Source of the DNA: Pseudomonas fluorescens
Lineage (GTDB): Bacteria > Pseudomonadota > Gammaproteobacteria > Pseudomonadales > Pseudomonadaceae
Direction of reading: 5' to 3'
Length of the DNA: 64,000 nt
Assembly: GCF_900636825.1 (NCBI RefSeq)
Contig: NZ_LR134318.1
Location: 3,877,501-3,941,500, forward strand
The notes under the pieces were generated by a model. It saw nothing but the letters and a program-made list of their open reading frames with translations. It made no database searches and was not told the origin of the DNA. This document shows, piece after piece, positions 35,884 to 45,545 of this stretch (position 1 is its first letter; each line of letters begins with the position of its first letter). The position numbers and the translations under genes were made by a program.

Positions 35884-36556
35884 GCAAACCAGCAGTGATT
35901 TTACCTCCTGATAATTTTATAGATCCGTGATGATCGTACCCGCGATGCTCTCGGCGAACTCTGGGCTGGGATTTCCCATGTTTAGCCGCGAAATCTACCA
36001 CCAACCCTGATTACGCGTCTGTTTACGAGTGGAAGTTTTTAGCCCATCTGTCTCGACGCTGGTTTGATGAATCGGGAAGGGATAGCCGCCCTTTTCCCAT
36101 GGTGATCATCCGCGACTTACCAAGCGCTTACCGATACGCAGAGATAATCTTTTCCTAAAGTGGAGACTATGTATGGCAGACGAAAGCATGGCTGGATCAA
36201 GCAAGTGGGAACGCTGCGACGTTGCCTGCAGCAGGTTGAGCTTAACGATTGGCCATTACTCCGAACTGATTCATCGCGAGGAGATCAGTTCAAAGCCGGA
36301 CACCCTAAAATTAATGCATGGGTGGGGTTGCAGGATGAGCTTTCCGACCGCGCAACGTTGCTTTCTGTGGGTGACCTTGACGCAGTCGAACAAATAAACG
36401 TCACCTATTGCCCAACGGTCAGGGCCATTATGAAATGGTAACACCTGAAAAAGTGATTGGCGCATCTGGGCAATTGGTCAGGTGGTCGACACAGAGCAGC
36501 CCAACTGATAATACTTTCTGAGGACGAAGCCGGAGCTGCACGATCAGCGCAAATAC
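35884..36556. other. Island stretch without a supported gene
   Basis: About 670 bp. Short open frames at 36160-36441 and 36173-36397 overlap each other in different frames and show no recognisable motif. They may be remnants of one decayed gene. Confidence 0.4.
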
Positions 36557-36582
36557 AAAAGCCGCCCTCAGGCGGCCTTAGC
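36557..36582 (-). terminator. Intrinsic terminator of the MvaT-like gene
   Basis: On the minus strand GGCCGCC-TGA-GGGCGGC is followed by TTTTGTATTT. It lies about 20 bp after the stop codon of the minus-strand silencer gene. Confidence 0.85.
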
Positions 36583-36600
36583 AATCATACAATTTTCAGA

Positions 36601-36975
36601 TCACTTACTAAGCCAGGACTCTACAACGTCAGAGCCATGTTCATTTTTCCAAGCTTTGAGCAGCTTGTGATTTCCACCCTTCGTTTCAACAATCTCGCCG
36701 CTATACGGATTCTTGTAGATCTTCAACGAACGCGCCTTCCGGGTGCCCTTCTCCGGAGTTGTCAAAGGAGCCGATTTGCCGCGCTTAGCAGCATTGGGAT
36801 CCAGCAAGCTGATGACGTCACGCAAGCTGTAGCCGTATTCAGCCAGCAGCGCGCGGAGTTTGCTTTCAAATTGCATCTCGGCTTGAAGGCCGGAATCAGA
36901 TTTCATGGACTCCAGTTCTGCGAGCTGGGCTGCGAGTTGTTGTTCAAGCTTGCGGTATTCGGCGAGACGAGACAT
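36601..36975 (-). CDS. MvaT/TurB-like H-NS-family silencer
   Basis: A 124-residue nucleoid protein of the Pseudomonas MvaT family. An N-terminal coiled-coil dimerisation region (YRKLEQQLAAQLAELESM) and a linker lead to the C-terminal AT-hook-like DNA-binding domain, seen in YKNPYSGEIVETKGGNHKLL and KAWKNEHG. MvaT proteins silence AT-rich foreign DNA. A copy on an island probably modulates island and host genes. I chose the ATG at 36975 with AAGGAA 6-7 nt upstream over an upstream frame from 37101. It has its own terminator. Confidence 0.93.
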   Translation of the reverse strand: MSRLAEYRKLEQQLAAQLAELESMKSDSGLQAEMQFESKLRALLAEYGYSLRDVISLLDPNAAKRGKSAPLTTPEKGTRKARSLKIYKNPYSGEIVETKGGNHKLLKAWKNEHGSDVVESWLSK

Positions 36976-37629
36976 GTTGATTCCTTCGTGATTAAAGCGG
37001 TATCTAATAGCCCTCATATTAGGTGATGCGCATAGATTATTCACCGCGCCATATAATCCAGGATGTCCTGAAAAGCGCAGCAGGCAATGCTTCAAGTACA
37101 TCGTTTCTTCGCATGCCTAGCTGGCTCGGTGGCAATAATGCAGTGTTGCACCTACCACGCTGCGATGTTTGCTAATGTGTTTTCTCCTGCTCCTGCCCCC
37201 TAAAGAAACGACGTATTGGTTTCGCCCAGCTGGCGTGCCACATCATCGCTCTGATTCCCCATCTAGTGTCCTCAGATGCGTCCGCCTCTCGTTGTTGAGC
37301 ACCAGCTGGATTCAAGATTTTCGCAAAGGCTCCTAAACGTCCAGATTCTCATCGCCAGTTACTCCGTCAACGTATGACGGGAATTCCGGGCGTTCTCACA
37401 GCCTGCCCTGTCGCAATATCGATATCTGAATTCTGAATCCTCTCTGGCTCATCTAGCTCTGGCATCCGTTTTAGCATATGGCCCCTACTCCAACAACTTC
37501 TGCAAGCAGTCACTGGAAACCTCAGCAGCTCTGCGAAAAGTACGTGGTTCGGAATCAAGCCCACACATTCCTGACCCCTCAGGCTTGGCGTTCATCTGGC
37601 TTTTGTCCCCTCGTCTCTCGACTAGCGGC
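36976..37629. other. Island stretch without a supported gene
   Basis: About 650 bp between the silencer gene and a decayed oxidoreductase. The first 120 bp should carry the silencer promoter. I find no protein-like frame in the rest on either strand. Confidence 0.4.
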
Positions 37630-38125
37630 ATGCAGCGGGCGCTACCGCTGGCGGGCGCATACGCTTGGCAGTTGCTGGTAAAGGACAGAATAATTGAATA
37701 GGGTCAAAAGGTTTGGATCCATAGGGGGTAGCGGTGGTGTTGGTCTTTTTGCGCTGCAGTTCGTACGCATCGAAGGTGCTAAGGTTTTCGTCACGGCTTC
37801 GGCCGATCGAATTCCTTTCCTTAAAAGGAAATCGGTGTAGATCGAGCCGTCGATGTACAAGACATAAGCATTGATACATTTTCCGTGATTTCGACTTGGT
37901 GACCTAATTGAGCGTCGGTGAGACACAATCCTCGCCTCTGAAAGCTTTTAGCTAAAGGGGCCGACGGGTCTCGACGATTGAAATACCTGACGCCCAGCAC
38001 CCCCTGCTAAAGGTAAAACTGGAATTAGTTTCACCGCGCCCGCCATGGGCAAGAGCTAGCTGACTTTGTAGGCCTGATCAAAGCCCTTTAGGGGAAGGTA
38101 ATCATCGTGCGCATTATGAGGTAAA
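37630..38125 (+). pseudogene. Decayed zinc-type quinone/NADP oxidoreductase
   Basis: Translation in shifting frames gives LPLAGAYAWQLLVKD, GQKVWIHRGSGGVGLFALQF, GAKVFVTASADRIPFLK, GVDRAVD and later QELADFVGLIKAL. These align in order with the intact oxidoreductase at 50538-51461 (IPLAAHTAWQALVEHG, GQKVLIHGGTGGVGHFAVQF, KELAEIAGLIEAS). Several stops and frameshifts are present and the N-terminal third is missing or unrecognisable. Confidence 0.72.
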
Positions 38126-38215
38126 AGACTCCGCCTAGGCCCCTCGATGCGGTCGCTAAGTAACAGGTGCATTGGGGTAGTACTGCGGGTGAATCAGCAT
38201 TAAAGCCGGAGGCCA

Positions 38216-38956
38216 AGTACGGATAAGCACGCACCGATTTATCGCATGGTCATGAAAGACCATCTCTGCCCTTTTGGGTTGAATGCACGGGATTTGCTGA
38301 TTAGGGAAGGCTTCGATGTCGACGACAGATGGCTGCGTACTCGTGTACAAACCGATGCGTTCATGAAGGAACAAGGCGTTGAGACGACACCGCAAGTGTT
38401 TATCAACGGAACACTATTGGTGGCAATGATGATGTGCGACGCTATCTCGGCAAACCGGTAACCAACCCTGACGCTGTGACCTACCAGCCCGTTATTGCGG
38501 TATTTGCAGTTGCCGCGCTCATGGCTTTGGCGGCCCAGTGGGGAACAGTTGACAGTCTGTTTACCTCTTCAGTCATCCAAAGGTTCATCGCCTTCAGTGT
38601 GCATCCTTGCCATTCTCAAGCTCCGGAATCTCGAGAGTTTTAGCAACATGTTTCTGGGATACGACTTGCTCGCGCGCCGCGTCGTGCGCTACGCCTATGT
38701 TTACCCGTTAGCTTAAGCCCTCGCGGGAGTTCTCATGATCGCCAATGCCCTCACATGGCTGTCGGTGCCTGTCGCTCTGTTCATCGGCAGCGTCGGGGCG
38801 TACTCGGTTTTCAAGGCAGTGTATGTTGAAAAAAGAGACCTGAAATGCGCCTGCGTGGGTGGTGATAGCAACGTCCCGCTGGGCTTTATATCGATGACAG
38901 AGAATTTGATGATGGTGGGTATGGCGCTTTGGATGGGGGCGTCAAGTTTGTTGTAA
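38216..38956 (+). pseudogene. Broken glutaredoxin-MauE fusion gene
   Basis: Successive frames read YRMVMKDHLCPFGLNARDLL and TTPQVFING (a glutaredoxin-like N-terminus). They continue with RRYLGKPVTNPDAVTYQPVI, a membrane helix, LRNLESFSNMFLGYDLLARR, and finally LKCACVGGDSNVPLGFISMT, which is the MauE/DoxX-like redox membrane domain. At least three frameshifts and a stop near 38716 separate them. The intact protein would be a membrane thiol-redox protein of about 240 residues. Confidence 0.75.
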
Positions 38957-39034
38957 TGCCTGCACGGAAGAGCGAATTCTAGGCATCACCGAGCATAGTC
39001 AGCGCCTGCCGATGGCAGGCGCATCAATCTCACG

Positions 39035-40039
39035 TCAAGGCTGTCCCTTCCCCCCTGATGCTCCGTATACCTGTCCTGTCACATAACTGGACTTGGGCGA
39101 GGCCAACTGGACATACACCGGGGCGATTTCCGCAGGTTGTCCAGGCCTCTTCATCGGGGTGTCGCTTCCAAATTGTTTAAGTTTAGCCATAGTTTGCCCT
39201 CCGCTGACTTGCAGAGGCGTCCAAAAAGGCCCTGGTGCGACCGCATTCACCCGAATACCTTTGTCGGCCAGTTGCTTGGCCAAGCCCTTGCTGAAATTGG
39301 CGATACCGGCCTTCGTCATCGCATAGTCCAGCAGATTCTCCGAAGGATCATATGCATTGACTGACGCAGTATTAATGATCGCCGATCCTTCCGGCATAAC
39401 GGCAACCGCCGCCTTAGTTATCCAGAATAAAGCATACAGATTAGTCTTGAGCGTCCAATCGAAATGTTCGTCAGAGATATCGAGAATCGAATCGTAACTG
39501 TGCTGCCGCCCGGCGTTGTTGACCAGAATGTCAAGTCCACCGAGCGCTTGGGCGGCATCTTTAACCAAACGTCGGCAGAATTCAGCGCTTCTTATATCGC
39601 CAGGAATGGTCACGGCCTTGCGACCTGCTTGACGTATCAACTGCGCGACTTCCTGAGCATCGGCCTCCTCGTCAGGCAAGTAGTTGATTGCCACGTCCGC
39701 TCCTTCTCGCGCAAATGCGATGGCGACCGCGCGACCAATGCCCGAGTCACCACCGGTGATCAGAGCACGCCTCCCCGCAAGTTGCTGGCTACCCTGGTAA
39801 CTGCTTTCGCCATGATCAGGACGTGGATCCATCTTGCCGGCAAGTCCCGGCCAAGGCTGCGATTGCTCCGCGAAAGGCGGCTTCGGATAACTGAGTTGCG
39901 GATTGCGCAGCGGCTTGGGAGCGTCTGAAGGAACCGTTGCAGCTTGGGCAGCAAGCGGTGCAACAAGACCGACTGCGGCAGTCATCGCAGCCCCCTGAAG
40001 CACAAGTCGGCGAGAAGGTTTGAAATCGGATGAATCCAT
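39035..40039 (-). CDS. Tat-exported SDR oxidoreductase (YghA/YdaD-like)
   Basis: A 334-residue SDR with an N-terminal twin-Arg signal (SRRLVLQGAAMTAAVGLVAP, cut near AAQA-AT). A linker of about 50 residues is typical of the YghA/YdaD group (QPWPGLAGKMDPRPDHGESS). NADP-binding ITGGDSGIGRAVAIAF, NNAGRQ, the catalytic Ser in TASVNAYDPS and YAMTKAG follow. In bacteria this group is often part of general stress regulons. It stands alone and is divergent from the kinase-GH65 operon, so 40040-40258 should carry both promoters. Confidence 0.9.
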   Translation of the reverse strand: MDSSDFKPSRRLVLQGAAMTAAVGLVAPLAAQAATVPSDAPKPLRNPQLSYPKPPFAEQSQPWPGLAGKMDPRPDHGESSYQGSQQLAGRRALITGGDSGIGRAVAIAFAREGADVAINYLPDEEADAQEVAQLIRQAGRKAVTIPGDIRSAEFCRRLVKDAAQALGGLDILVNNAGRQHSYDSILDISDEHFDWTLKTNLYALFWITKAAVAVMPEGSAIINTASVNAYDPSENLLDYAMTKAGIANFSKGLAKQLADKGIRVNAVAPGPFWTPLQVSGGQTMAKLKQFGSDTPMKRPGQPAEIAPVYVQLASPKSSYVTGQVYGASGGKGQP

Positions 40040-40258
40040 GATGTCTTCCTCTTCATTATGATGATCGGGCCATGCGGCCGCTCGTGGCGTTGATCAAGGC
40101 TCACCGACGCTAGACGATGACCATCGCACCGGAGTTCAACGATTGGGACGGTCGGTTTGGAACAAACACTAACTTGGCAGAGCACTCCGTCTATTACCAA
40201 GAACCTACGGCAACATCATCGGTCTTCAATACAGATCGCTAAATGGAGCTGAGATCCA

Positions 40259-41215
40259 ATGGCAGCCGTTCTGATTTCGTTGGGCAGCATCAATGCCGAC
40301 TTCCAAGTGAAGGTTGATCACGAACCTGGAAGCGCAGAAACGCTACTAGCGCATGATTTCTTGCGCCTTTGCGGGGGAAAGGCAGCCAACACGGCTTATC
40401 TGGGTTCGCTGTTCGGTCTGAACAGTCATCTCCTGGGCAGGGTTGGCGATGACGACCTAGCGACCCAGGTGCTCCAATCCCTTGGTCAGGCCGGGGTGAA
40501 CATCGATGGTGTTTCCCGGGCGACAGATAGCTCGACCGCTGTGTCGATGATCATCGTGCCTCCTGAAGGTAAAAAGCAGATAGTACTGGCGGCGAACGCC
40601 AACGATAGCTGGAACGAAACGTCGATCAAACAGGTATTGACGTGTATAGATAACTCGCCGCGCCCCGCATGTTTGGTTATTGATGCTGAGATTGACCCCA
40701 TGGTTACGAGTCAGGCTATTGCTCGCGCCAAGGTTCTCGGTATTCCTGTGGTACTCGACCCTTCCTTTCCCGAGCGTGTCGACCCTGCTTGGCTCGACGA
40801 ACTGACTGCAATCACGCCAAATAGCGAGGAAGCTTCCATTCTGTTGGGCGCCAAGGCTGATTCGCTGGAGGAAGCGACTCAAGCCGCCTCGCAGCTTTTC
40901 GCTCGAGGTGTACGCATCGCCTGCATCAAGCTCAGAAATGGTGGCGCGGTTATGGCCCATGCGGAAGGTACGTATCAGATTCCCTCCGGCAATGTTCCCG
41001 TCGTTGACAGCACTGGCGCAGGAGACGCCTTTACCGGTGTGCTGGCGATTTCGCTGCTCCAAGGCTTCGCCCCCTTACAGGCAGCCTGTCGGGCCGTTGC
41101 TGCGTCCGATATCGCCGTTACCAGATACGGCTCGCAGCCATCCTACGCTGCTGCCGATCGCGTCGATGAACACGCCCGTGCTATTGAGCCTCGAGTGAGA
41201 CGGCTTCATGGTTGA
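40259..41215 (+). CDS. PfkB/ribokinase-family sugar kinase
   Basis: A 318-residue cytosolic kinase. It has the N-terminal sugar-site motif GGKAANTA (39-46) and the C-terminal PfkB signature DSTGAGDAFTG near residues 250-260, with the catalytic Asp in GAGD. GGAG lies about 9 nt before the ATG. The stop overlaps the GH65 start by 8 bp, so the kinase and phosphorylase are co-translated. By context it may phosphorylate the free sugar released by the GH65 enzyme. The exact sugar is not readable. Confidence 0.9.
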   Translation: MAAVLISLGSINADFQVKVDHEPGSAETLLAHDFLRLCGGKAANTAYLGSLFGLNSHLLGRVGDDDLATQVLQSLGQAGVNIDGVSRATDSSTAVSMIIVPPEGKKQIVLAANANDSWNETSIKQVLTCIDNSPRPACLVIDAEIDPMVTSQAIARAKVLGIPVVLDPSFPERVDPAWLDELTAITPNSEEASILLGAKADSLEEATQAASQLFARGVRIACIKLRNGGAVMAHAEGTYQIPSGNVPVVDSTGAGDAFTGVLAISLLQGFAPLQAACRAVAASDIAVTRYGSQPSYAAADRVDEHARAIEPRVRRLHG

Positions 41216-43580
41216 GATCGTCTTTGATCATTATGATGCTGGGGATGAGCGCCGCCGCGAAGCGTTACTGACCCTCGGCAATGGCGTGGTGGCCTGGCGC
41301 GCTAGTGCTCCTGAAGCAGCGTTCATAGGCGCAGAAACCAAGCATTACGCGGGTCTATATAGGGCGGGTTGGTATGATAATGCGCAACGTATGGTCAACG
41401 GCCGAATGGTACGAATCGATTCACTGGTTAACCTTCCCGATCCATCCGGTCTCATTTTCTCCGCTGATGGCGAGCAATGGGTTGAAGGATCAGTAACGAG
41501 CTATCGGCAGTATCTGGATCTGGAGACCTCTGTTCTGAGACGAGATCTACAGCTGCGACTCGGCGACAATCGCTTGGAACTAAAAGAGGAGCGCTTCGTA
41601 AGTCTGGCCGATCCAACCCTCACAATTCTACGCTGGGAGATCCAATCGGACGATGCACTGGATCAGTTCGTCGTGCACTCATTGCTGGACGGGGACACCA
41701 CTAACCGTCTGATCGAGCGTGATCAGGCCTATGAAGGCAAACGTCTTGAAATAGAAAATGTCGTTCATAATGAGGATGGCTTCGCAGCGCTGCTCGCTCG
41801 TCTACCCGAGTCCGGCGAGCAAGTAGCGGTAGCTTGTCAGTTGATCGCTCATCCATCCATGCATTGGTCAACCGCAGTGTCGCAGAAGCGACTGACTCAA
41901 CAGGCCTGCTCGTCGGCTGGCCATTCATGTTGGGTCATTGAAAAACGTGTTCGAGTCCTCCTGAACAGGGAAATACCGCAACCGTTCGCCTCGATCACAC
42001 AGCTTCTACCTAAGATTACTTACGCTGTTTTGCGTGGTGAACATGAGCAACGATGGAAAGCGATCTGGGCCCATATCGGCCTCAAACTGAACGATGCCTC
42101 GTTATCCATGCCGCTTCGCCTGGGGATGTGGCACGTGCTGCAAAACAGCCCTATCGCGCAGGACAATGCCGATCAGGGATTTCCTTCGCGGGGTTGGCAG
42201 GAGGGTTATTTCGCCCAGATTTTCTGGGATGAAATGTTTGCGTTTCCCTTTCTTGCCAGCCAATTCAGCAAGGTTAGCGAGCGGCTGCTTGATTACCGCT
42301 ATCGCCGCCTCGGCGCAGCGAAACGAAGCGCTAATGAAGCAGGTTTTGAGGGCGCGATGTTCCCTTGGCGCAGCGCTCGCGACGGAACCGAGCAAACGCC
42401 TCCGTTTCGCCTGAATCCGCTTTCCGGCCGCTGGATGAAAGATCCCACATGTCTGCAGCGTCACATCGGCAGCGCTGTAGTCTATGACGTCTGGCAGCAC
42501 TTTCAAATTACCGGAAATTTGGACTGGTTCGCGCGCGTGGGAGCCGAACTGATGATCGAAGTAGCGCGATTTTGGGCGAGCAGGGTCGCTGAAGACCTAG
42601 TAACCGGCCGCTACATGATTCGTGGCGTCATCGGGCCGGATGAATACCACAACAGCTATCCCGGCAATCCGCAACCCGGACTAGACAATAACGCTTACAC
42701 CAACATGATGGCCGCATGGGTATTGTTCCAGACTCATTGCATGCTTGAGTACCTGCCCAGAGATCAACGAACGACTCTGATGCAGCGCCTGCAGGTTGAT
42801 AGAGCCGAGCCCGAGGCTTGGAGCCGGATCGCCCAACGGATATATCTGCCCTTCCTGCCCGATGGCGTGCTGAATCAGTTCGACGGTTATGAGCAATTGC
42901 TTGCCTCAGTACCTAATTGGGAGAAGGGAAGTGATCCGCGTCTGGACTGGTTGCTGGAGGCGCGCGATGACTCTACCGATCGTTATGGACTGACCAAACA
43001 GGCCGATGTGCTGACATTGTTCTACCTGTTCCCTGCCCCAGAGCTAAAACGACTGTGCGAAGCGATGGGCTATCCGTTCGATGAGTCTGAAATGCAGCGC
43101 ACCGTGGAATTTCATCTGGCGCGAATCACCCATGAATCCAGCCTGTCGAAAGTCATTTGCGCCGGCGCGCTTGCACAGTTACAACCCGAAACCTCATGGA
43201 AATTCTTTCGGGATTGCCTGCGCACCGACCTTGATGCGCCATCCGATAGCGGAACGCTTGAGGGCGTGCATCTGGCAGCTATGGGCGGAGCCATCGACGT
43301 GCTGCAGCGGCACTATCTGGGCATATTTCCGATGCCGGACACCCTTCACCTGCGCCCTTCCATCCCTGCGGCCCTAGACGGCGTGACCCTGGGATTCCGC
43401 TTTCGCGGCCAACATATGCAGGTTTCTCTTCAATCCCGTCGACTGACGCTTAAGCTCGCGGAAGAAGCCAGCCCTGTTGACATTTTCTGCGCCGGCCGCC
43501 GCCTGACCCTTGCCCCTGGAAAAAGCCTAAGTTTGAACTGTTCTAATGCAATGATAACGAACGATAAGGAGGATCCATGA
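41208..43580 (+). CDS. Glycoside hydrolase family 65 phosphorylase
   Basis: A 790-residue enzyme with the three-part GH65 layout: an N-terminal beta-sandwich (about 1-270), the (alpha/alpha)6 barrel (about 300-700), and a C-terminal beta-sheet. FWDEMFAFPFL, GFEGAMFPWRSA and VIGPDEYHNS are present; Glu479 in DEYH is at the general-acid position. GH65 enzymes phosphorolyse alpha-glucosides such as trehalose, kojibiose or maltose to beta-glucose 1-phosphate. The usual beta-phosphoglucomutase partner is missing and a PfkB kinase is present instead. It overlaps both neighbours. A decayed second copy of its 3' end lies at 44930-45410. Confidence 0.9.
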   Translation: MVEIVFDHYDAGDERRREALLTLGNGVVAWRASAPEAAFIGAETKHYAGLYRAGWYDNAQRMVNGRMVRIDSLVNLPDPSGLIFSADGEQWVEGSVTSYRQYLDLETSVLRRDLQLRLGDNRLELKEERFVSLADPTLTILRWEIQSDDALDQFVVHSLLDGDTTNRLIERDQAYEGKRLEIENVVHNEDGFAALLARLPESGEQVAVACQLIAHPSMHWSTAVSQKRLTQQACSSAGHSCWVIEKRVRVLLNREIPQPFASITQLLPKITYAVLRGEHEQRWKAIWAHIGLKLNDASLSMPLRLGMWHVLQNSPIAQDNADQGFPSRGWQEGYFAQIFWDEMFAFPFLASQFSKVSERLLDYRYRRLGAAKRSANEAGFEGAMFPWRSARDGTEQTPPFRLNPLSGRWMKDPTCLQRHIGSAVVYDVWQHFQITGNLDWFARVGAELMIEVARFWASRVAEDLVTGRYMIRGVIGPDEYHNSYPGNPQPGLDNNAYTNMMAAWVLFQTHCMLEYLPRDQRTTLMQRLQVDRAEPEAWSRIAQRIYLPFLPDGVLNQFDGYEQLLASVPNWEKGSDPRLDWLLEARDDSTDRYGLTKQADVLTLFYLFPAPELKRLCEAMGYPFDESEMQRTVEFHLARITHESSLSKVICAGALAQLQPETSWKFFRDCLRTDLDAPSDSGTLEGVHLAAMGGAIDVLQRHYLGIFPMPDTLHLRPSIPAALDGVTLGFRFRGQHMQVSLQSRRLTLKLAEEASPVDIFCAGRRLTLAPGKSLSLNCSNAMITNDKEDP

Positions 43581-44203
43581 GCCCTACCGCAAGTCCAGCG
43601 TTTGTTAACCGAGCGCTTTGGGGATTCAGCCTTGTGTTCGTGGCAATGGGTATCGCCCCCCTCGACCGCAAAACCTGGCTCGCGGAAAATCTTTTGGTGG
43701 TGCTGCTTATAGGCTTGCTGTGGTACAAGCGCCGCCGGCCAGAGCTTTCGCGCGGAGCTTGGTGGGCAATGATGTTGTTTTTGATCATTCACCAAGCGGG
43801 AACTCATTACAGTTACCCAGAGGTGCCTTATAATCTCTGGCTCATTAATATCTTTAACCTCAATCTTGACGGGCTCATGGGATGGCAGCGCAATCAATTT
43901 GATCACTTTGCCCACCTGAGTTACGGATTACTGATGATCCTGCCCTTGTGGGAAATAACGAAAAAGATGGGCCTGACACCTGGTTACATCTCCTTTATCG
44001 CTTGGAATTTGATCATAAGTTCGTCGGCTGTTTATGAATTGCTGGAATGGATTGGCGGCGCATATCTAGGCAACAACCAAACCGGTCTCGTCGGTTCCCA
44101 AAACGATTTCTGGGACGCGCAAAAAGATGTAGCACTCGCGGGCCTCGGCGCGGGACTGACTTTGCTAACTATGAAATATATGAAATGGGATAGATCAACG
44201 TAA
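43577..44203 (+). CDS. DUF2238/YjdF-like inner-membrane protein
   Basis: A 208-residue protein with about six membrane segments. HQAGTHYSYPEVPYNLW, NQFDHFAHLSYGLLM and SSSAVYELLEW are typical of the DUF2238 family. The start overlaps the GH65 stop (ATGA), so it is the third gene of the operon. The function is unknown. Conserved His and Glu in membrane segments suggest metal or haem binding, but that is inference. The following 44204-44396 is empty. Confidence 0.85.
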   Translation: MSPTASPAFVNRALWGFSLVFVAMGIAPLDRKTWLAENLLVVLLIGLLWYKRRRPELSRGAWWAMMLFLIIHQAGTHYSYPEVPYNLWLINIFNLNLDGLMGWQRNQFDHFAHLSYGLLMILPLWEITKKMGLTPGYISFIAWNLIISSSAVYELLEWIGGAYLGNNQTGLVGSQNDFWDAQKDVALAGLGAGLTLLTMKYMKWDRST

Positions 44204-44396
44204 ATTAACTATGGCAGCTGCCTGTCTAATCACCAGAAATGGAAGTACGTTAACTTCTCTTGGAGTTTTGAACAGAAATTATCAGGGCTTCGCTACCCGT
44301 GTCTTTCAGTTATCTAATCTGACTTATACGTGTCCGAAAAAACGACGCTCGGTCGATATAGGTTACTGATCCTCGAACCGGGCAATACACGGCTTC

Positions 44397-44846
44397 TTAG
44401 CGTTGCTCGTCCGGATTACCCGGTTGATGTGCAAATGTCGGCCAACGATCACGTATCCAAAAATATTCAGCCGGTGGCCTAGTCGTGACCAGATAAACTC
44501 GTTGCTCGAAGTCCTCAGTCACCACCACGCATTTGAGTGATCGTCCAGGCCCGACATAAAACCAATGCGGCGCACGGTCAATATCATATGCCATGTAACG
44601 ATCTACCAATCCTATTGCCGGCTGGTAGCGTGGGACGTCACTACAATTATGTTTGAGCTCTCGTTCGTCAATCCAACCACCCTCCGGGCTACGGCCAGAC
44701 TGATCGCTCCGTCGCCCCCATGCTACCCACCCCAAATCTGTCCCGTCCTCTAACACCACCGGCAAAGCTGACCCTGGATCGGAAAAATAGGCTTTCACGT
44801 TTTTGGGGTCACCACTGATGACTTTGATCTCTACTCCCTCACACAT
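44397..44846 (-). CDS. Hypothetical protein, 149 aa
   Basis: A 149-residue soluble protein starting MCEGVEIKVIS, with LGWVAWGRRSDQSG, GGWIDERELKHN and RSLKCVVVTEDFEQRVYLVT. The ATG at 44846 has GAGGAAG 6 nt upstream, which makes it better than the TTG at 44867. The MC- start recalls SOS-associated SRAP peptidases, but the rest of that family's motifs are absent. I do not recognise the family. It is well formed and likely real. Confidence 0.65.
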   Translation of the reverse strand: MCEGVEIKVISGDPKNVKAYFSDPGSALPVVLEDGTDLGWVAWGRRSDQSGRSPEGGWIDERELKHNCSDVPRYQPAIGLVDRYMAYDIDRAPHWFYVGPGRSLKCVVVTEDFEQRVYLVTTRPPAEYFWIRDRWPTFAHQPGNPDEQR

Positions 44847-44929
44847 AGCCACTTCCTCACTTGTCAATGTCAGAACAATTGACTACAAATGCGGCTAAAA
44901 ATTTACCGCATTACAGTCAGGCTGGGAAT

Positions 44930-45410
44930 TGTCGGTAAGTCTCGGAATCGGCCAACGTCGTGTGTCTTCTTGTCTCAGTACCATGCAATGTGCCTGCGTA
45001 GCCACGCTCCGGACATTTCATCTGTCGCGAGTCACCTATGATCCAGCCTGTCCAACGCCCTATGCGCCGAAGCGGGCACCCACAAACAGCCAAAAACTGA
45101 TGTCAATCCTATAGCGATGGCATACGCTCCCTATCTCGACGCGCCGGTTCGGAATGCAAGCATCGGCCGGCCATGGCTTGATCCGGCGACGCGCTTCAGC
45201 GCCGCTATCTGGGCATATATCCGACGCAGAATGCCCTACGCCCTCCTATCGCCTAAGGCCTAGGCGCCGTGACCATGGGACTCTCCCTCATCAACAGCAC
45301 GAAGGTATGTGTTTAATCCCATCGAATGACGCTTGAATATGCGAAAGAAGCCATTACCCTAGACGTTTGCAACAACGGCCGCCGTTTGAAACTTAGCTCT
45401 TAGAAAGCCT
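44930..45410 (+). pseudogene. Decayed 3' part of a second GH65 gene
   Basis: At nucleotide level the stretch follows the 3' end of the intact GH65 gene in order: CATTTCATCTGTCGCGAGTC and ATGATCCAGCCTGTC (against 43110-43150), then CGCTATCTGGGCATAT (against 43310-43330) and GGCCGCCGT (against 43490-43500). It is riddled with stops and indels in all frames. Only about the last 200 codons can be recognised. Confidence 0.72.
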
Positions 45411-45545
45411 GCATCGCGACGGGCCTAACACAACGATCCCGAACAATACAATAAGGATACGAGACCTGCAGCAGCGTCTATGGAGTGCTCGGGCGGAGTT
45501 TTTCCGGAAGCTCACCCTCAGAGTTGCAAAGGACTTAAAGCGAAT

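Noticed and set aside
36160..36441. Open frames of 93 and 74 codons as genes
   Set aside because: They overlap in different frames, lack motifs and convincing start regions, and may be a relic.
44397..44846. SOS-response-associated (SRAP) peptidase
   Set aside because: Only the MC- start agrees. The GRF, active-site Asn/Glu/His and other SRAP motifs are absent.
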